Below, one piece after another: positions 9,500 to 19,212 of a stretch of 64,000 bases of DNA. The notes under the pieces were generated by a model, which made no database searches, was not told the origin of the DNA, and saw nothing but the letters and a program-made list of their open reading frames with translations. Location: positions 62,001-126,000 of the forward strand of contig NZ_VIJZ01000010.1 in assembly GCF_006874425.1 (NCBI RefSeq). The letters are read 5' to 3'. A program made the position numbers and the translations under genes. Every line of letters starts with the position of its first letter. Positions within the stretch are counted from its first letter, which is position 1. Source of the stretch: Paenibacillus ottowii. GTDB lineage: Bacteria > Bacillota > Bacilli > Paenibacillales > Paenibacillaceae.

Positions 9500-10372
9500 A
9501 TGGAAAGCAGTGATTTGAAAATTTTTCGGGCGGTTGCTCGTGAAGGCAGTATCACAAAGGCTGCGCAAGTGTTGAACTATGTACAGTCCAATGTAACCTC
9601 GCGGATTCAACAGCTGGAGGCACAATTGAACGTACCGCTATTTCGCAGATCTAATCGCGGAATGACGCTAACGTCGGCAGGAGAGAATCTGCTGGAGTAT
9701 GCAGAATCCATACTGACCTTGCTCGACGAGGCAGAGAAGTCTACCCAATATTCGGACCAGCCTGCGGGACCGTTGCGATTGGGCTCGATTGAGACGACTG
9801 CGGTTACGCATCTAACGACTTTATTGACGGGATATCACGCTCAGTACCCTGATGTGCAGCTATCGCTGATGACCGGGGGGACGCATGCTCTTGTACAAAA
9901 GGTACTAAATTACGAATTAGATGGGGCATTCGTCTACGGCCCTGTTGACGATCCGAATATAGAGCATGTGGAGGCTTTTGAAGAGGAGCTGGTGCTTATT
10001 TCGGAACCGGGAGAAAGCGATATGAGCAAGCTGCTTGCCAAGCCTATGCTATTCTTCGATGTAGGCTGCACACATCGGGCAAGAGCGGAAAGCTTTCTGA
10101 GCGAAGCAGGTGTGGATACGTATCAGATTATGGAATTCGGGACATTGGAAGTTATTTTGGGGGGTGTAGCCTCTGGTCTGGGGGTATCCATGCTTCCACA
10201 CTCATCAATTGCAAAGGCGAGGGAGACGGGAAGGGTTGCTTCACATCGTTTACCCGAAACCTATCGTAAATTAGAGGTGTGGTTTGTTCATCGGCGGGAT
10301 TCGGTATACTCTAGTGCGCTGTCAGGCTTGCTCCACTGGATGAAAAAGGATGCTATACTAAACTGGGATTAA
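9500..10372 (+). CDS. LysR-family transcriptional regulator
   Basis: A 290-residue regulator: winged helix-turn-helix at residues 1-60 (FRAVAREGSITKAAQVLNYVQSNVTSRIQQLE) and a substrate-binding-like effector domain after about residue 90. The ATG follows GCAGGTGATG. It is divergent from the oxidoreductase gene at 9365. The shared 134-bp interval holds inverted repeats (ATGCA-TT-TGCAT at 9393-9404 and TGTAC-N8-GTACA about 9404-9421) that could be its binding site. Control of the neighbour is inferred from the arrangement. Confidence 0.9.
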   Translation: MESSDLKIFRAVAREGSITKAAQVLNYVQSNVTSRIQQLEAQLNVPLFRRSNRGMTLTSAGENLLEYAESILTLLDEAEKSTQYSDQPAGPLRLGSIETTAVTHLTTLLTGYHAQYPDVQLSLMTGGTHALVQKVLNYELDGAFVYGPVDDPNIEHVEAFEEELVLISEPGESDMSKLLAKPMLFFDVGCTHRARAESFLSEAGVDTYQIMEFGTLEVILGGVASGLGVSMLPHSSIAKARETGRVASHRLPETYRKLEVWFVHRRDSVYSSALSGLLHWMKKDAILNWD

Positions 10373-10394
10373 ATTGACATCAGGGGTGTATCAT

Positions 10395-11498
10395 TTGGAA
10401 GAACTTATTTTATCGAAAAATCCATCTGCATCAGCGTCGGAAGAACCTATGAGGAATGGCGGCTACCATCGACGAGAACCGGATAAGATGGCGTCATTAT
10501 CGCAGACATATGGAGCCTCCATCTTTTTCAGAAGATGGGCCGCCTGGATGATTGACTTCATTCTTATCGTTTTTGGGTATGGAGGGCTGGTCTATTTTAT
10601 AGCGAAAAAAGTATCTGAAACAGAAAGTCCCAATATGGGTATGGTAGTGATTCTCTTCTTGATTGGCTCTTTCTGTTATTATCTGTTGCTGGAAGGACTT
10701 ACGGGCTATACGCTGGGCAAGTTTGTACTTCGTATTCAGGTCGTGAATGGAGAAGGAATGCCACCAGGCATGATTAAATCGTTGATCCGTACGCTCATAC
10801 ATCTGGTGGATACGAACCCGCTACTTTTCTGGGGGCTGCCCGCCGGTATATGTGTGCTGGTGACACCTCGGAAACAACGAATTGGAGATATGGCCGCCAA
10901 CACATATGTAGTTAGGACACGGGATTTGGGGAAGGTGAGCAAAAGGAAAACCGGGATTTTTGCAGGAGCAATCATCTTGATGACGATCACTTCGATTATC
11001 TTTGCTGTATCCTTAATTTCTACGCTCATTACTCAAATCGTGAAGCCTGAGGTATTTACCAGTAAGGATAATCAGTTTGCAGTTACAGCTCCGTGGACTT
11101 GGTCACGAGATAATAGGATTAATGAGGAAGCGGATATTTCCATTAAAAATGAATTTACCGATAGATATTTGATTGTATTGTCTGAACCAAAAAGCGACTT
11201 TGACAGTAGTATGACTCTTCAAGAATATAAAGGAATCATTGAGGATCATTTGGTGTCAGGAATTACGGACCCTGAATTGGGGACCGCTTCAGATATGGTG
11301 GTGAACGGATATCCTGCCATTGAGTTTACCCTAAAAGGAGAAATAGACGGGAATCTGGCCATGTATAACGTGACCACAATTGAAACACCTTCGCATTATC
11401 ATCAGGTGCTTGCCTGGACCTACGCCTCTCGATACAGCAGGGCACAGCAAGAGCTGCGCAAGATTAGAGACAGTTTCCGTGAAATGAACATAATGTAA
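10395..11498 (+). CDS. RDD-family membrane protein with C-terminal extracellular domain
   Basis: A 367-residue protein. The RDD domain (about residues 45-175) shows FFRRWAAWMIDFILI and GYTLGKFVLRIQVVNGEG with three hydrophobic segments; TPRKQRIGDMAANTYVVR is the conserved end of the domain. A further transmembrane segment follows at about 185-215 and then about 150 soluble residues resembling a PsbP/LpqN-like fold, which would face outside. The start is a TTG at 10395, chosen because AGGGGTG lies seven bases before it; an ATG at 10449 is an alternative. RDD proteins include Na+/H+ antiporters but most have no known role. It begins just after the LysR stop, so the two may be co-transcribed. 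Confidence 0.75.
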   Translation: MEELILSKNPSASASEEPMRNGGYHRREPDKMASLSQTYGASIFFRRWAAWMIDFILIVFGYGGLVYFIAKKVSETESPNMGMVVILFLIGSFCYYLLLEGLTGYTLGKFVLRIQVVNGEGMPPGMIKSLIRTLIHLVDTNPLLFWGLPAGICVLVTPRKQRIGDMAANTYVVRTRDLGKVSKRKTGIFAGAIILMTITSIIFAVSLISTLITQIVKPEVFTSKDNQFAVTAPWTWSRDNRINEEADISIKNEFTDRYLIVLSEPKSDFDSSMTLQEYKGIIEDHLVSGITDPELGTASDMVVNGYPAIEFTLKGEIDGNLAMYNVTTIETPSHYHQVLAWTYASRYSRAQQELRKIRDSFREMNIM

Positions 11499-11525
11499 AG
11501 CAAACATGAAGCAGCCACTAACATC

Positions 11526-11665
11526 AAAACGGAGTAGGCGGAATAGTGCTGTACAAGCGAAGCAGTCGCTTTTGTCCCCGGATTTCTACCAATGAAAGAC
11601 TTTATTACAGAAATCCGGGGGCGGTGGCGCTGGGAAGCACTATCCGCCTGCGTGGCGGCGCTATA
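11526..11665. repeat. Complex hairpin repeat, copy A
   Basis: Non-coding DNA between an RDD gene and a convergent GH127 gene. It holds a perfect 12-bp inverted repeat (CCCCGGATTTCT at 11576-11587 with its complement at 11609-11620), a small inner hairpin AAGCGA-AGCAG-TCGCTT (about 11555-11571), and outer arms GGCGGAATAGTGCT (11537-11550) and AGCACTATCCGCC (11636-11648, one base missing). The left 29 bases (11526-11554) recur with 27 of 29 identical, inverted, at 22591-22619. There is no T run, so it is not a simple terminator. It looks like a dispersed palindromic or MITE-like element. Confidence 0.65.
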
Positions 11666-11688
11666 GTAGATTTATATAGATCATTTGA

Positions 11689-13953
11689 TCATACAATAGA
11701 ATGTCTGATCACTCGCAATCCGGCCACCTTCGCTACCTTGCCTTGTGGCTGGGCTGTGAATCGAATCGTAACTTCACGCTTTTGGCTCGTCACAGACAGA
11801 GGCAGCTCATAGGTAAACGTCTCGAATTTACTCATTTCCTCGGATTCCAGCTTGCCTTCTCCTAAATTCTGACCATCGGCAGTGATGTCAAAGTCACGAT
11901 GAGAGCGACTCAAGTCCTTCAGATAAGTGACCGCCAACTGGACAGGCTCATCCGGGAGAACCTTCATGACAAAAGAGAACCAGCCCCCAGGCCATGTGTC
12001 GCGATATTTGCGATTATAAATGGACCCTAGGCCTACGTGTTCTCCAGTGAAGGAATGATCCCGTTCCGGCTGCATTTCGGCAGGCTGCACAACGTCGACT
12101 GTAAGTCGCTCCAGCTCAAGCTGGTACGCTAATGCAGTGCGGTATTCTGCCTCTGTTGCTGCCCATTCCTCCTTGGAAAAGAGATCCCAATAGACGGTAT
12201 AGGAACGGTCATAGACCTGGTAAAACGGACGAAGCTGCAAGTCTCCGATATAACCCAGATCGCTTAGATGGAATGTATTCGGCTCGCTCCTGTCAGCAAT
12301 CAGCTTGGTTGTCAGGGAATCGGCCGATCCGATCAGAACAGATGCCAGCAGACGTTCCTCATTGAACTCCTGTTCAATAGGACCCAGATCTCCAGCCAGC
12401 ACAAGCGGGCCGTACATCAATGCAATCCGGCGCGGATTATCCGGCATTTCTTCAACTCTTACTGTCATAGGAATATCGTACTCGACCGTATCCCCGTCGT
12501 TCCATTCCCGTTCAATGACAATATAACTGGTAGGACAAGCCTCTGCGGCATACTCTTCTCCGTTGATCTTAATCTTCATTCCCTGCTCCGCCCAATGAGG
12601 GCATCTTAGCTTAATCGTGAAGAGCTTGGGCTCCTTGCTTATGACACGCAGCGTTCCTTGCCCATTTTGCGGAAAGAGAGTTTCTTGTTTGAGCTGTACA
12701 TCCATCTCATCCCACATCACGGTAGAAGGGACATATTGATTGACATAGAGTGTGTTTGGTGTGTGAAAGTAGATCGCCGTGCCGTACATAGAGTGACTCT
12801 CCATACCGGACCCCACGCAGCATGTAAAATCGTCATATTGAGAATTGAAGGACTTGTGCCCTCCCATTTCCAGTGATACAAAATAGCATACACGTCCATC
12901 TACAGGCTGCTGTGAAGCCAAAATATGATTGAACATTGCTCGTTCATAGTAGTCGGCATAGGCTGCGTAAGCGTCCCACTCAAACATATGTCTTGTTAAT
13001 TTCAACATATTGTAGGTGTTGCAGGTTTCACAGGTACCTTCCCCCAAACGATCATTCAGCTTGCCAGGTTCGCCAAAATGCTCATTATAGCTATTGCCGC
13101 CAATCACGTAGGAATGCTTGTGAACCACCCGGCCCCAGAAGAAGCGGGAGAGGTCCGCATATAGAGGTTTGCCTGTCACTTCGAACTGGCGTGCTGCACC
13201 AATGATCTTAGGAATTTGTGTATTGGCATGTCTTCCTGCCAGCGTATCACGGCTGTCTGCCAGATCATCCAGCACCTCTCCATGATAAAAGCGTTCCGCT
13301 AGGTTCAAAAAGCGCTTTTCTCCAGATTGTTCCGCCAGATCGGTCAGCACCTCGTTCATGCCGCCAAACTCGCAATGAAGCACCTGTTGCATCTGCTCAT
13401 CGTTCAGCCCTTGGAATACATCCTCCAGCCAGTCGCCGAGTTTGATTTCCATCGCTAAAGCTTTGGGATGATGAGCCAGCAGGTAGGCATCACGCAAGCC
13501 TGCGAAGAGCTTGTGCATCGTATATAGCGGAACCCAGCCTCCATTAAGGTCAAAACCTTGGGAGCGGATATCCCCGGCTTTAACCTCTTCAAAAATTTCC
13601 TTTCCACGCGGAATGCCGGAAATGTATCCGTTTCCATGACTATTTTGGCATATTTCCAGTTCGTCAATCACATAGTTTACTCGCTCTAGCAATCTTTTGT
13701 CGCCTGTAGAGGCAAACATTAGCGAACAGCCAGACAGGTAGTGACCGAGTGTATGCCCGCTGATGCCGCGTGCTTCCCAGCCCTCATAGTGAGCCGCCTT
13801 GGGCTCCAGTCCCGCATATTCACGAAAACGCGACAATAAACGGTCGGGTTCCAAGCTCAGCAGATAGGTCGCATTCAGCTCCATGGCGTGGTAAAGTGGG
13901 CCGGAATCAATGCTTACTTTATGCAAATCAAAAGCTTGTGCTTTCAAAGTCAT
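11689..13953 (-). CDS. Second GH127-type beta-L-arabinofuranosidase
   Basis: A 754-residue protein of the former DUF1680 family, larger than and only distantly similar to the first GH127. It keeps the metal/nucleophile pattern: TCETC gives Glu309 and Cys311, and FTCCVGSGMESHS gives Cys378 and Cys379. The N-terminal GYISGIPRG and GFDLNGGWVPLYTMHK segments belong to the (alpha/alpha)6 barrel; residues from about 560 form extra beta-sandwich domains. No signal peptide is visible, so it is probably cytosolic and acts on imported oligosaccharides. Exact specificity in this branch varies and cannot be read from sequence. It is divergent from the AraC gene at 14078. Confidence 0.85.
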   Translation of the reverse strand: MTLKAQAFDLHKVSIDSGPLYHAMELNATYLLSLEPDRLLSRFREYAGLEPKAAHYEGWEARGISGHTLGHYLSGCSLMFASTGDKRLLERVNYVIDELEICQNSHGNGYISGIPRGKEIFEEVKAGDIRSQGFDLNGGWVPLYTMHKLFAGLRDAYLLAHHPKALAMEIKLGDWLEDVFQGLNDEQMQQVLHCEFGGMNEVLTDLAEQSGEKRFLNLAERFYHGEVLDDLADSRDTLAGRHANTQIPKIIGAARQFEVTGKPLYADLSRFFWGRVVHKHSYVIGGNSYNEHFGEPGKLNDRLGEGTCETCNTYNMLKLTRHMFEWDAYAAYADYYERAMFNHILASQQPVDGRVCYFVSLEMGGHKSFNSQYDDFTCCVGSGMESHSMYGTAIYFHTPNTLYVNQYVPSTVMWDEMDVQLKQETLFPQNGQGTLRVISKEPKLFTIKLRCPHWAEQGMKIKINGEEYAAEACPTSYIVIEREWNDGDTVEYDIPMTVRVEEMPDNPRRIALMYGPLVLAGDLGPIEQEFNEERLLASVLIGSADSLTTKLIADRSEPNTFHLSDLGYIGDLQLRPFYQVYDRSYTVYWDLFSKEEWAATEAEYRTALAYQLELERLTVDVVQPAEMQPERDHSFTGEHVGLGSIYNRKYRDTWPGGWFSFVMKVLPDEPVQLAVTYLKDLSRSHRDFDITADGQNLGEGKLESEEMSKFETFTYELPLSVTSQKREVTIRFTAQPQGKVAKVAGLRVIRHSIV

Positions 13954-14077
13954 CGCTCCTTAGCTAAGATGAAAGTGTATATTTATCCACTACCTTAGCA
14001 TTGCAGCCGCGGTATGTCAGTAGCTTAACCATACAATAGGTGGACAAATCCGAACATGAGCTAAAGGAGGCAGTAAC

Positions 14078-14971
14078 ATGACCTATCTGAAAGTGAATGT
14101 AGATACTCCGATCCAACTGATCTCGGCAGGCGAGTTCGTTTCTGAGGTGTCATGGAAGCATATGAGCCGTTCCATTGAGAACTTTGAGCTGATCCTTGGT
14201 GTCCAAGAGACGGTATATATACAGGAGGAACAGGAGGATTTTGAAATAGGGGAAGGGGATATTCTATTGCTGTACCCCGGTCGTACGCACCAAGGATACC
14301 AGGAGTCTTTGCCGGGGGTTAAATTTTATTGGTTTCATTTTGATGTGCCGGCGACCCCGAATGTATTATCTAATGAGGAGATGAAGCAGGAAACAAGTGC
14401 TATGGATGGGCTTATGCAACGTCATGGCGTGCTAGGCGATATCTATTTGCCGCAAAGTGTACAGGCCGATAACGGGGATCGGATTCATATTATCGTCAAT
14501 CAAATTTTACATGTCGCCAACTCGCATTATCTTACGTATCACAGTGCGAATTATTTGTTCACCTCACTGCTGATCGAAATCTCTGAGCTGGCTCTCAGTC
14601 GCCTGATCTCCAATCCCGTCCATTCACAAGGGAATGTGAGCATAAACAAGATTATCGAGTGGACTCGAATTCATGCTGAAGAACCGCTGACCGTGGTCGA
14701 TCTGGCTCGTAAGTTCAATTACAACAAGGATTACATATCTCGTTTGTTCAAGCAAAATACAGGCATGCGTCCCTTGGAGTTCATTCACAGCATTCGAATC
14801 AACAAAGCTAAGGAATTGATTTCCCGTACAGATATGAGCATTAAGCAGGTGGCGGAGGAAGCGGGATACACGGACGAGAAGTATTTTATGCGATTGTTTA
14901 AAAAGAGCGTCCATATGACTCCTTCACAGTATCGGAATGCCTATCACAAAACATTTATGAACAATGTCTAG
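14078..14971 (+). CDS. AraC-family transcriptional regulator
   Basis: A 297-residue regulator with an N-terminal cupin-like domain (IGEGDILLLYPGRTHQGY, about 60-85) and a C-terminal AraC double helix-turn-helix (about 195-292; DLARKFNYNKDYISRLFKQ and IKQVAEEAGYTDEKYFMRLF). AAAGGAGG lies just before the ATG. It is divergent from the second GH127, whose gene it most likely controls in response to an arabinose-containing sugar. Confidence 0.9.
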   Translation: MTYLKVNVDTPIQLISAGEFVSEVSWKHMSRSIENFELILGVQETVYIQEEQEDFEIGEGDILLLYPGRTHQGYQESLPGVKFYWFHFDVPATPNVLSNEEMKQETSAMDGLMQRHGVLGDIYLPQSVQADNGDRIHIIVNQILHVANSHYLTYHSANYLFTSLLIEISELALSRLISNPVHSQGNVSINKIIEWTRIHAEEPLTVVDLARKFNYNKDYISRLFKQNTGMRPLEFIHSIRINKAKELISRTDMSIKQVAEEAGYTDEKYFMRLFKKSVHMTPSQYRNAYHKTFMNNV

Positions 14972-15088
14972 CTCATTTCCGCTTCACGGCAGGCATAGCC
15001 TATCAGACTATAATTTGATAATCTGATTTAGGAGAGTTTGAATGAGAGCAATCAATACATAATACTTTGATAAAAGGGGCGAGCCCAG

Positions 15089-16027
15089 ATGCTACAACCA
15101 CCATTAAGGGATGAACTGACTCGAATACTCGAAGAGCATTCACTTGATGAAGAATTAAAAAAAGAGATCGATCAGGAAGCTCAAGCGGCTATACAATTTC
15201 ATCTAGAGCATGAGGAAAATTACGAGCGTGTTGGCAATAGCCGAATTGCGGGCTACCCGGATTTGCCACCCTCGATCGAGTGGCCGTGTGATTCAGATGG
15301 AGAATATTATACGTTTATTGCTCAAATCAATTTGGGTGAAATGCCTTTTTCCCCATACGAGGGATTGCCTCATCAGGGCATATTATACTTTTTCCTTGGG
15401 CTGGATGAGCCAGCTTATGATATTGACCATAAAGTCTTTTACTATAATGGTGACAGCAGCGCTTTGAAGAAAACCTTACCGCCGACCGGGAAGGTTGAAG
15501 TATGTGCCGAGAACAGGGGTTTCACCTCGTATGCTATTTCTTTTCAGCCGATCTTGACGCTGCCATCGGAGGGTGAGCTGGGAGATATTCTGCTAGATGA
15601 GCATGAAGAGCTGTATGAGCTTCTATATGAACATAGCGACACGGTGTGGGGGCAGCATCAGTCTTTTGCCGGGAACACTCGGCGCGATGCTTATCTGTGC
15701 CAAAACGGGCTAAAGGGCCTTCTGTTTAACTCGCATAAAAGTGAAGATCAGATGCTTAAGGAAGCCGAGCAAGCTACGCATAGGGGAAGTACGGAGTATG
15801 CGGAGCATTTGCGATCCGAAGTGCTGCCTCAGCTGCAAGAATACCAGGCGAACCGGGAAAAGCACGATCTAGCTTCGGAAAATTGGCATGTTCTGCTCTC
15901 GGTATCTTCTTTGGATGAGGTTGGTATGTGCTGGTGGGACGCAGGGTATTTGGAATTTTTTATTGATCAAAGAGATCTGCAAAATCTCGATTTCACGCGC
16001 ACGTATGTTAATCTGGCTACAAGCTAG
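15089..16027 (+). CDS. DUF1963 (YwqG-like) protein
   Basis: A 312-residue soluble protein of the DUF1963/YwqG family: GYPDLPPSIEWP near residue 55, FIAQINLGEMP near 80, GILYFFLG near 100, and a C-terminal segment ending YLEFFIDQRDL are hallmark pieces of that beta-rich fold. The function of the family is unknown, though it is common in Gram-positive bacteria. AAAAGGGGC lies before the ATG. It is monocistronic and convergent with the beta-galactosidase gene, sharing the terminator at 16035-16086. Confidence 0.85.
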   Translation: MLQPPLRDELTRILEEHSLDEELKKEIDQEAQAAIQFHLEHEENYERVGNSRIAGYPDLPPSIEWPCDSDGEYYTFIAQINLGEMPFSPYEGLPHQGILYFFLGLDEPAYDIDHKVFYYNGDSSALKKTLPPTGKVEVCAENRGFTSYAISFQPILTLPSEGELGDILLDEHEELYELLYEHSDTVWGQHQSFAGNTRRDAYLCQNGLKGLLFNSHKSEDQMLKEAEQATHRGSTEYAEHLRSEVLPQLQEYQANREKHDLASENWHVLLSVSSLDEVGMCWWDAGYLEFFIDQRDLQNLDFTRTYVNLATS

Positions 16028-16034
16028 CCGGGTG

Positions 16035-16086
16035 AATAAAAGCCCTTCCGGCTTTCCATCAGGGAAGCTACGGAAGGGCTTTTATT
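16035..16086. terminator. Bidirectional intrinsic terminator
   Basis: A perfect 16-bp stem (16035-16050 with 16071-16086), containing A and T tracts at its ends so that it works on both strands. It separates the convergent DUF1963 gene and the galactoside operon. Confidence 0.92.
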
Positions 16087-16115
16087 ACATATACTTATCT
16101 ATACGGTGAGTTTAT

Positions 16116-19100
16116 TTATATCCGCTGCACGGTAAACTCGAACTCCAGCTTTTGATCGGCCGGAATTTGATATTCCTCATGCACCGGGGCGCCCCAGCTG
16201 TCGTCGCCGCCTACGCCCATTTGCTTGCCAGCTACGGTGACAACGGTGTAATACACATTGGGCAGCTCATACAGATGGGCTGCACTTTCCAGCTCAAACG
16301 CTGTATACGGTGAAATATTGCATTCAACTGGTGTGGTGGCAGGTGCGGTAATGCGAATGCCTCGCTGCGAGTCGTCGGTAATATCGACACGGCGCACGCC
16401 TGTACGGTTGCCGGATTCCTGTGGCACGACATACCCGGACACGTTATCCGTAGCCTCGTTGCGGAATACGCCAAGTCTTGCGCCGAAGGCCCGGTCGATG
16501 TAATTCTCCTCTGGTCCCATCGCATACCAGTCCAGATGGCGATAGTCCGCCGGAACTTTGAACGAAAGGGCAAAGATCGGCAGGTTAGGCAGCCCTAGCA
16601 CTCCTTCATAGGTGGATTTTACGTTCAGACTGCCGTCGGCCAAAACAGTGTAGGCTACCGTTACCTGTACGTCAGCATGAATGCTTAGGGTGTAGCGGAA
16701 CGTAATGGTCACACGGTCTGTCTGCTCTTCCGTAACCTCGATGCCCACGCATTTACGTGTCAGACTTGCAGCGAACCAGCCACCAGCTTCAAAGCCCAGT
16801 GCAGTTCCCCGATCATTGTCTGTGGTTGCTCGCCAGAACAACGGGGCAGGAGGCGTAGCAATCATCTCACGCCCAGCGTAGCGAAGTGAAGTCAGGCTGC
16901 CTGCTCCTTTGGAGAACATGATGGTGAAATCCGTGCCGTGAACGCCGATATTGACATCGCCATGCACCACTCGCAGGGCTTCACCTATTGGAGCTTTCAG
17001 CGGATTTGGATCTTCCACAATGAAAATATGCTGTCCGAAGGCTACTTCATGCCCAGCCTCAGCCCAATGCGTCGCTTTCTTTAATACAAGCGCCGTGTGA
17101 ATGACATATTCTCCGGGCTTCCCGTCGGTACTTGGGAACGTCAGTGGAACATAGGCGTCGGTCTGAGCCGCTACATCCACAGGACTCACATTTCGTACGA
17201 TTTCTTGACCCTCATGCAGCAGGCTGTATACCAGCTCGTATTCTCCCGTACCCTCGAACAGGTTCTCGTTACGAATGGTTACGCCGCCCTGATCCGGGGT
17301 AAGTTTCAGATTTTGATACAGAAATTTGACCTCCTGCATCTTCGGTGAAACCTTCCGGTCTGCATAGACAATCCCGTCCGTACAGAATCCATAGTCTGTT
17401 GGACGGTCGTCAAAATCGCCGCCGATTGCCAGGTACTCGCGTCCGTAGCGATCTTTTTTCATAACCGCCTGATCAATATAATCCCAAATGAAACCGCCCT
17501 GATACAGCTCGTATTTGTTCTCCAGTTCGGTATACTTGTGCATGCCGCCTACGGAATTGCCCATCGCATGCATGTATTCGCAACTGATATACGGCTTTTG
17601 TGGATTATCGTTCAAATATTGCTCGATGTCTGCGGGCTTGGCGTACATGCGGCTCTCCATATCGCTGATATCATCGTACGTACGATTGTGGAACACACCT
17701 TCGTAGTGCACCAGTCGAGTCGGATCGGTGGACCGGAAATAGTTGGCGACATTGCGCAGCACTTCACCTGCATACGACTCATTTCCGCAGGACCAGATCA
17801 GAATGGATGCATGGTTTTTGTCCCGCTCCAGCATGGAAATAGCGCGATCCATAACGATATCCTGCCACTCAGGCAGATTGGCGGGAATATTCCACGAAGG
17901 CTCGACTGCGCCAAGCTTTTGCCACGAACCGTGTGTTTCCAGGTTCATTTCGTCAATCACGTATATTCCGTACTCATCGCACAGCTCATACCACAGCGTC
18001 TGATTCGGATAATGAGAGGTACGTACAGCATTCATATTGTTCTGCTTGAGTGTCCGAATATCCCACAGCATATCTTCACGGGAAATCGCACGTCCGGTAC
18101 GAGCGTTAAATTCATGGCGGTTTACACCTTTAAAGACGATGCGTTTGCCGTTCAGATGCATGACCTTGTTCACCATCTCGAATTTGCGGAAACCGACCTT
18201 TTGTGGGATCACCTCGACGAGTGTTCCATCGGCATCATAAATTTGAATGAACAACGTATATAAATAAGGCTTTTCCGCGCTCCAGCGCTCTACTTGCTCC
18301 AAGGTTGCTGACAGCGAAGCGGTGCCATCTGTAAAGTCAGCTTTTAAAGAAGCTACGATATGACCAGCGGCATCCTTCACCTCGACAGTTGTATGGGCTG
18401 CTGCTGGTTGTTCCAAAGTTAGTTTCAGTTCCAACAGGCCCTGCGTGTAGGTAGCATCCAGATCGGCCTTGGCATGCAGGTCACGTACATGGACAGTAGG
18501 AATCGTGTACAGATAGACGTCTCTGAAAATGCCGGAAAAACGCCAGAAATCCTGATCTTCCAGCCAAGCTCCCGTGCTTCTTTGGTATACTTCAACCGCC
18601 AGCTTATTTTCGCCAGCTTGCAGGTAGGGGGTTAGCTCAAAGTCAGACGGTGTAAAGCTGTCCTCGCTATAGCCGACAAATTGCCCGTTCAGCCATACAT
18701 AGAAGGCTGACTCGACGCCTTGAAAAGAAATGAACACAGGCTGCGTGCCAGAAGCCATGTTTTCGGGCAAAACAAAGCTTTTGATATAGCTTCCGACCGG
18801 ATTGTGGTCTTGTGGAATATGAGGCGGGCGAACATCTGAATGTCCGTCCCATGGGTACATCGTATTGGCGTACTGCATTTGGCCGAAGCCTTGCGTCTGA
18901 ATATGACCCGGTACCTGAATATCGCTCCAGCCGCCATGCTCAAAGTCAGGGGCATAGAACTCTGCTGGGCGAGTGGCTGGGTTCGTCGTATAGTTGAACT
19001 TCCAGCTCCCATTCAGGCTGTGGCGCCAGGCCATATCGGCCTGGTGCTCTGCTTCCTGAAGTGTAGCGTAATATTTGTGATCGGAATAGGCTGGCAAACG

Positions 19101-19160
19101 ATTTACCGCGAACTTGGTCACATCGGTGAGCCAGTCCAAACTAGGGGTATGAATGGTCAA
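16116..19160 (-). CDS. lacZ: GH2 beta-galactosidase (LacZ type)
   Basis: A 1014-residue cytosolic beta-galactosidase of the long LacZ type. Sugar-binding and immunoglobulin-like domains precede the TIM barrel (about 335-620), which holds the acid/base Glu in CGNESYAGE (near residue 458) and the nucleophile Glu in SCEYMHAMGNS (near residue 526); the C-terminal beta-galactosidase small chain domain follows. The start is taken as the TTG at 19160, eight bases after AAGGAG; a GTG three codons upstream overlaps that site and is unlikely. It ends a transcription unit containing a sugar ABC transporter, so the pair probably imports and hydrolyses galactosides or beta-galactan fragments. Confidence 0.95.
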   Translation of the reverse strand: MTIHTPSLDWLTDVTKFAVNRLPAYSDHKYYATLQEAEHQADMAWRHSLNGSWKFNYTTNPATRPAEFYAPDFEHGGWSDIQVPGHIQTQGFGQMQYANTMYPWDGHSDVRPPHIPQDHNPVGSYIKSFVLPENMASGTQPVFISFQGVESAFYVWLNGQFVGYSEDSFTPSDFELTPYLQAGENKLAVEVYQRSTGAWLEDQDFWRFSGIFRDVYLYTIPTVHVRDLHAKADLDATYTQGLLELKLTLEQPAAAHTTVEVKDAAGHIVASLKADFTDGTASLSATLEQVERWSAEKPYLYTLFIQIYDADGTLVEVIPQKVGFRKFEMVNKVMHLNGKRIVFKGVNRHEFNARTGRAISREDMLWDIRTLKQNNMNAVRTSHYPNQTLWYELCDEYGIYVIDEMNLETHGSWQKLGAVEPSWNIPANLPEWQDIVMDRAISMLERDKNHASILIWSCGNESYAGEVLRNVANYFRSTDPTRLVHYEGVFHNRTYDDISDMESRMYAKPADIEQYLNDNPQKPYISCEYMHAMGNSVGGMHKYTELENKYELYQGGFIWDYIDQAVMKKDRYGREYLAIGGDFDDRPTDYGFCTDGIVYADRKVSPKMQEVKFLYQNLKLTPDQGGVTIRNENLFEGTGEYELVYSLLHEGQEIVRNVSPVDVAAQTDAYVPLTFPSTDGKPGEYVIHTALVLKKATHWAEAGHEVAFGQHIFIVEDPNPLKAPIGEALRVVHGDVNIGVHGTDFTIMFSKGAGSLTSLRYAGREMIATPPAPLFWRATTDNDRGTALGFEAGGWFAASLTRKCVGIEVTEEQTDRVTITFRYTLSIHADVQVTVAYTVLADGSLNVKSTYEGVLGLPNLPIFALSFKVPADYRHLDWYAMGPEENYIDRAFGARLGVFRNEATDNVSGYVVPQESGNRTGVRRVDITDDSQRGIRITAPATTPVECNISPYTAFELESAAHLYELPNVYYTVVTVAGKQMGVGGDDSWGAPVHEEYQIPADQKLEFEFTVQRI

Positions 19161-19212
19161 GGCGAACACTCCTTATTTTTAAAATTGAATGAAGGCAGTA
19201 CATAGCAATCTG

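Noticed and set aside
17538..18263. 241-codon open frame opposite the beta-galactosidase gene
   Set aside because: It lies wholly within an intact LacZ-type gene and has no recognisable motif or ribosome site.
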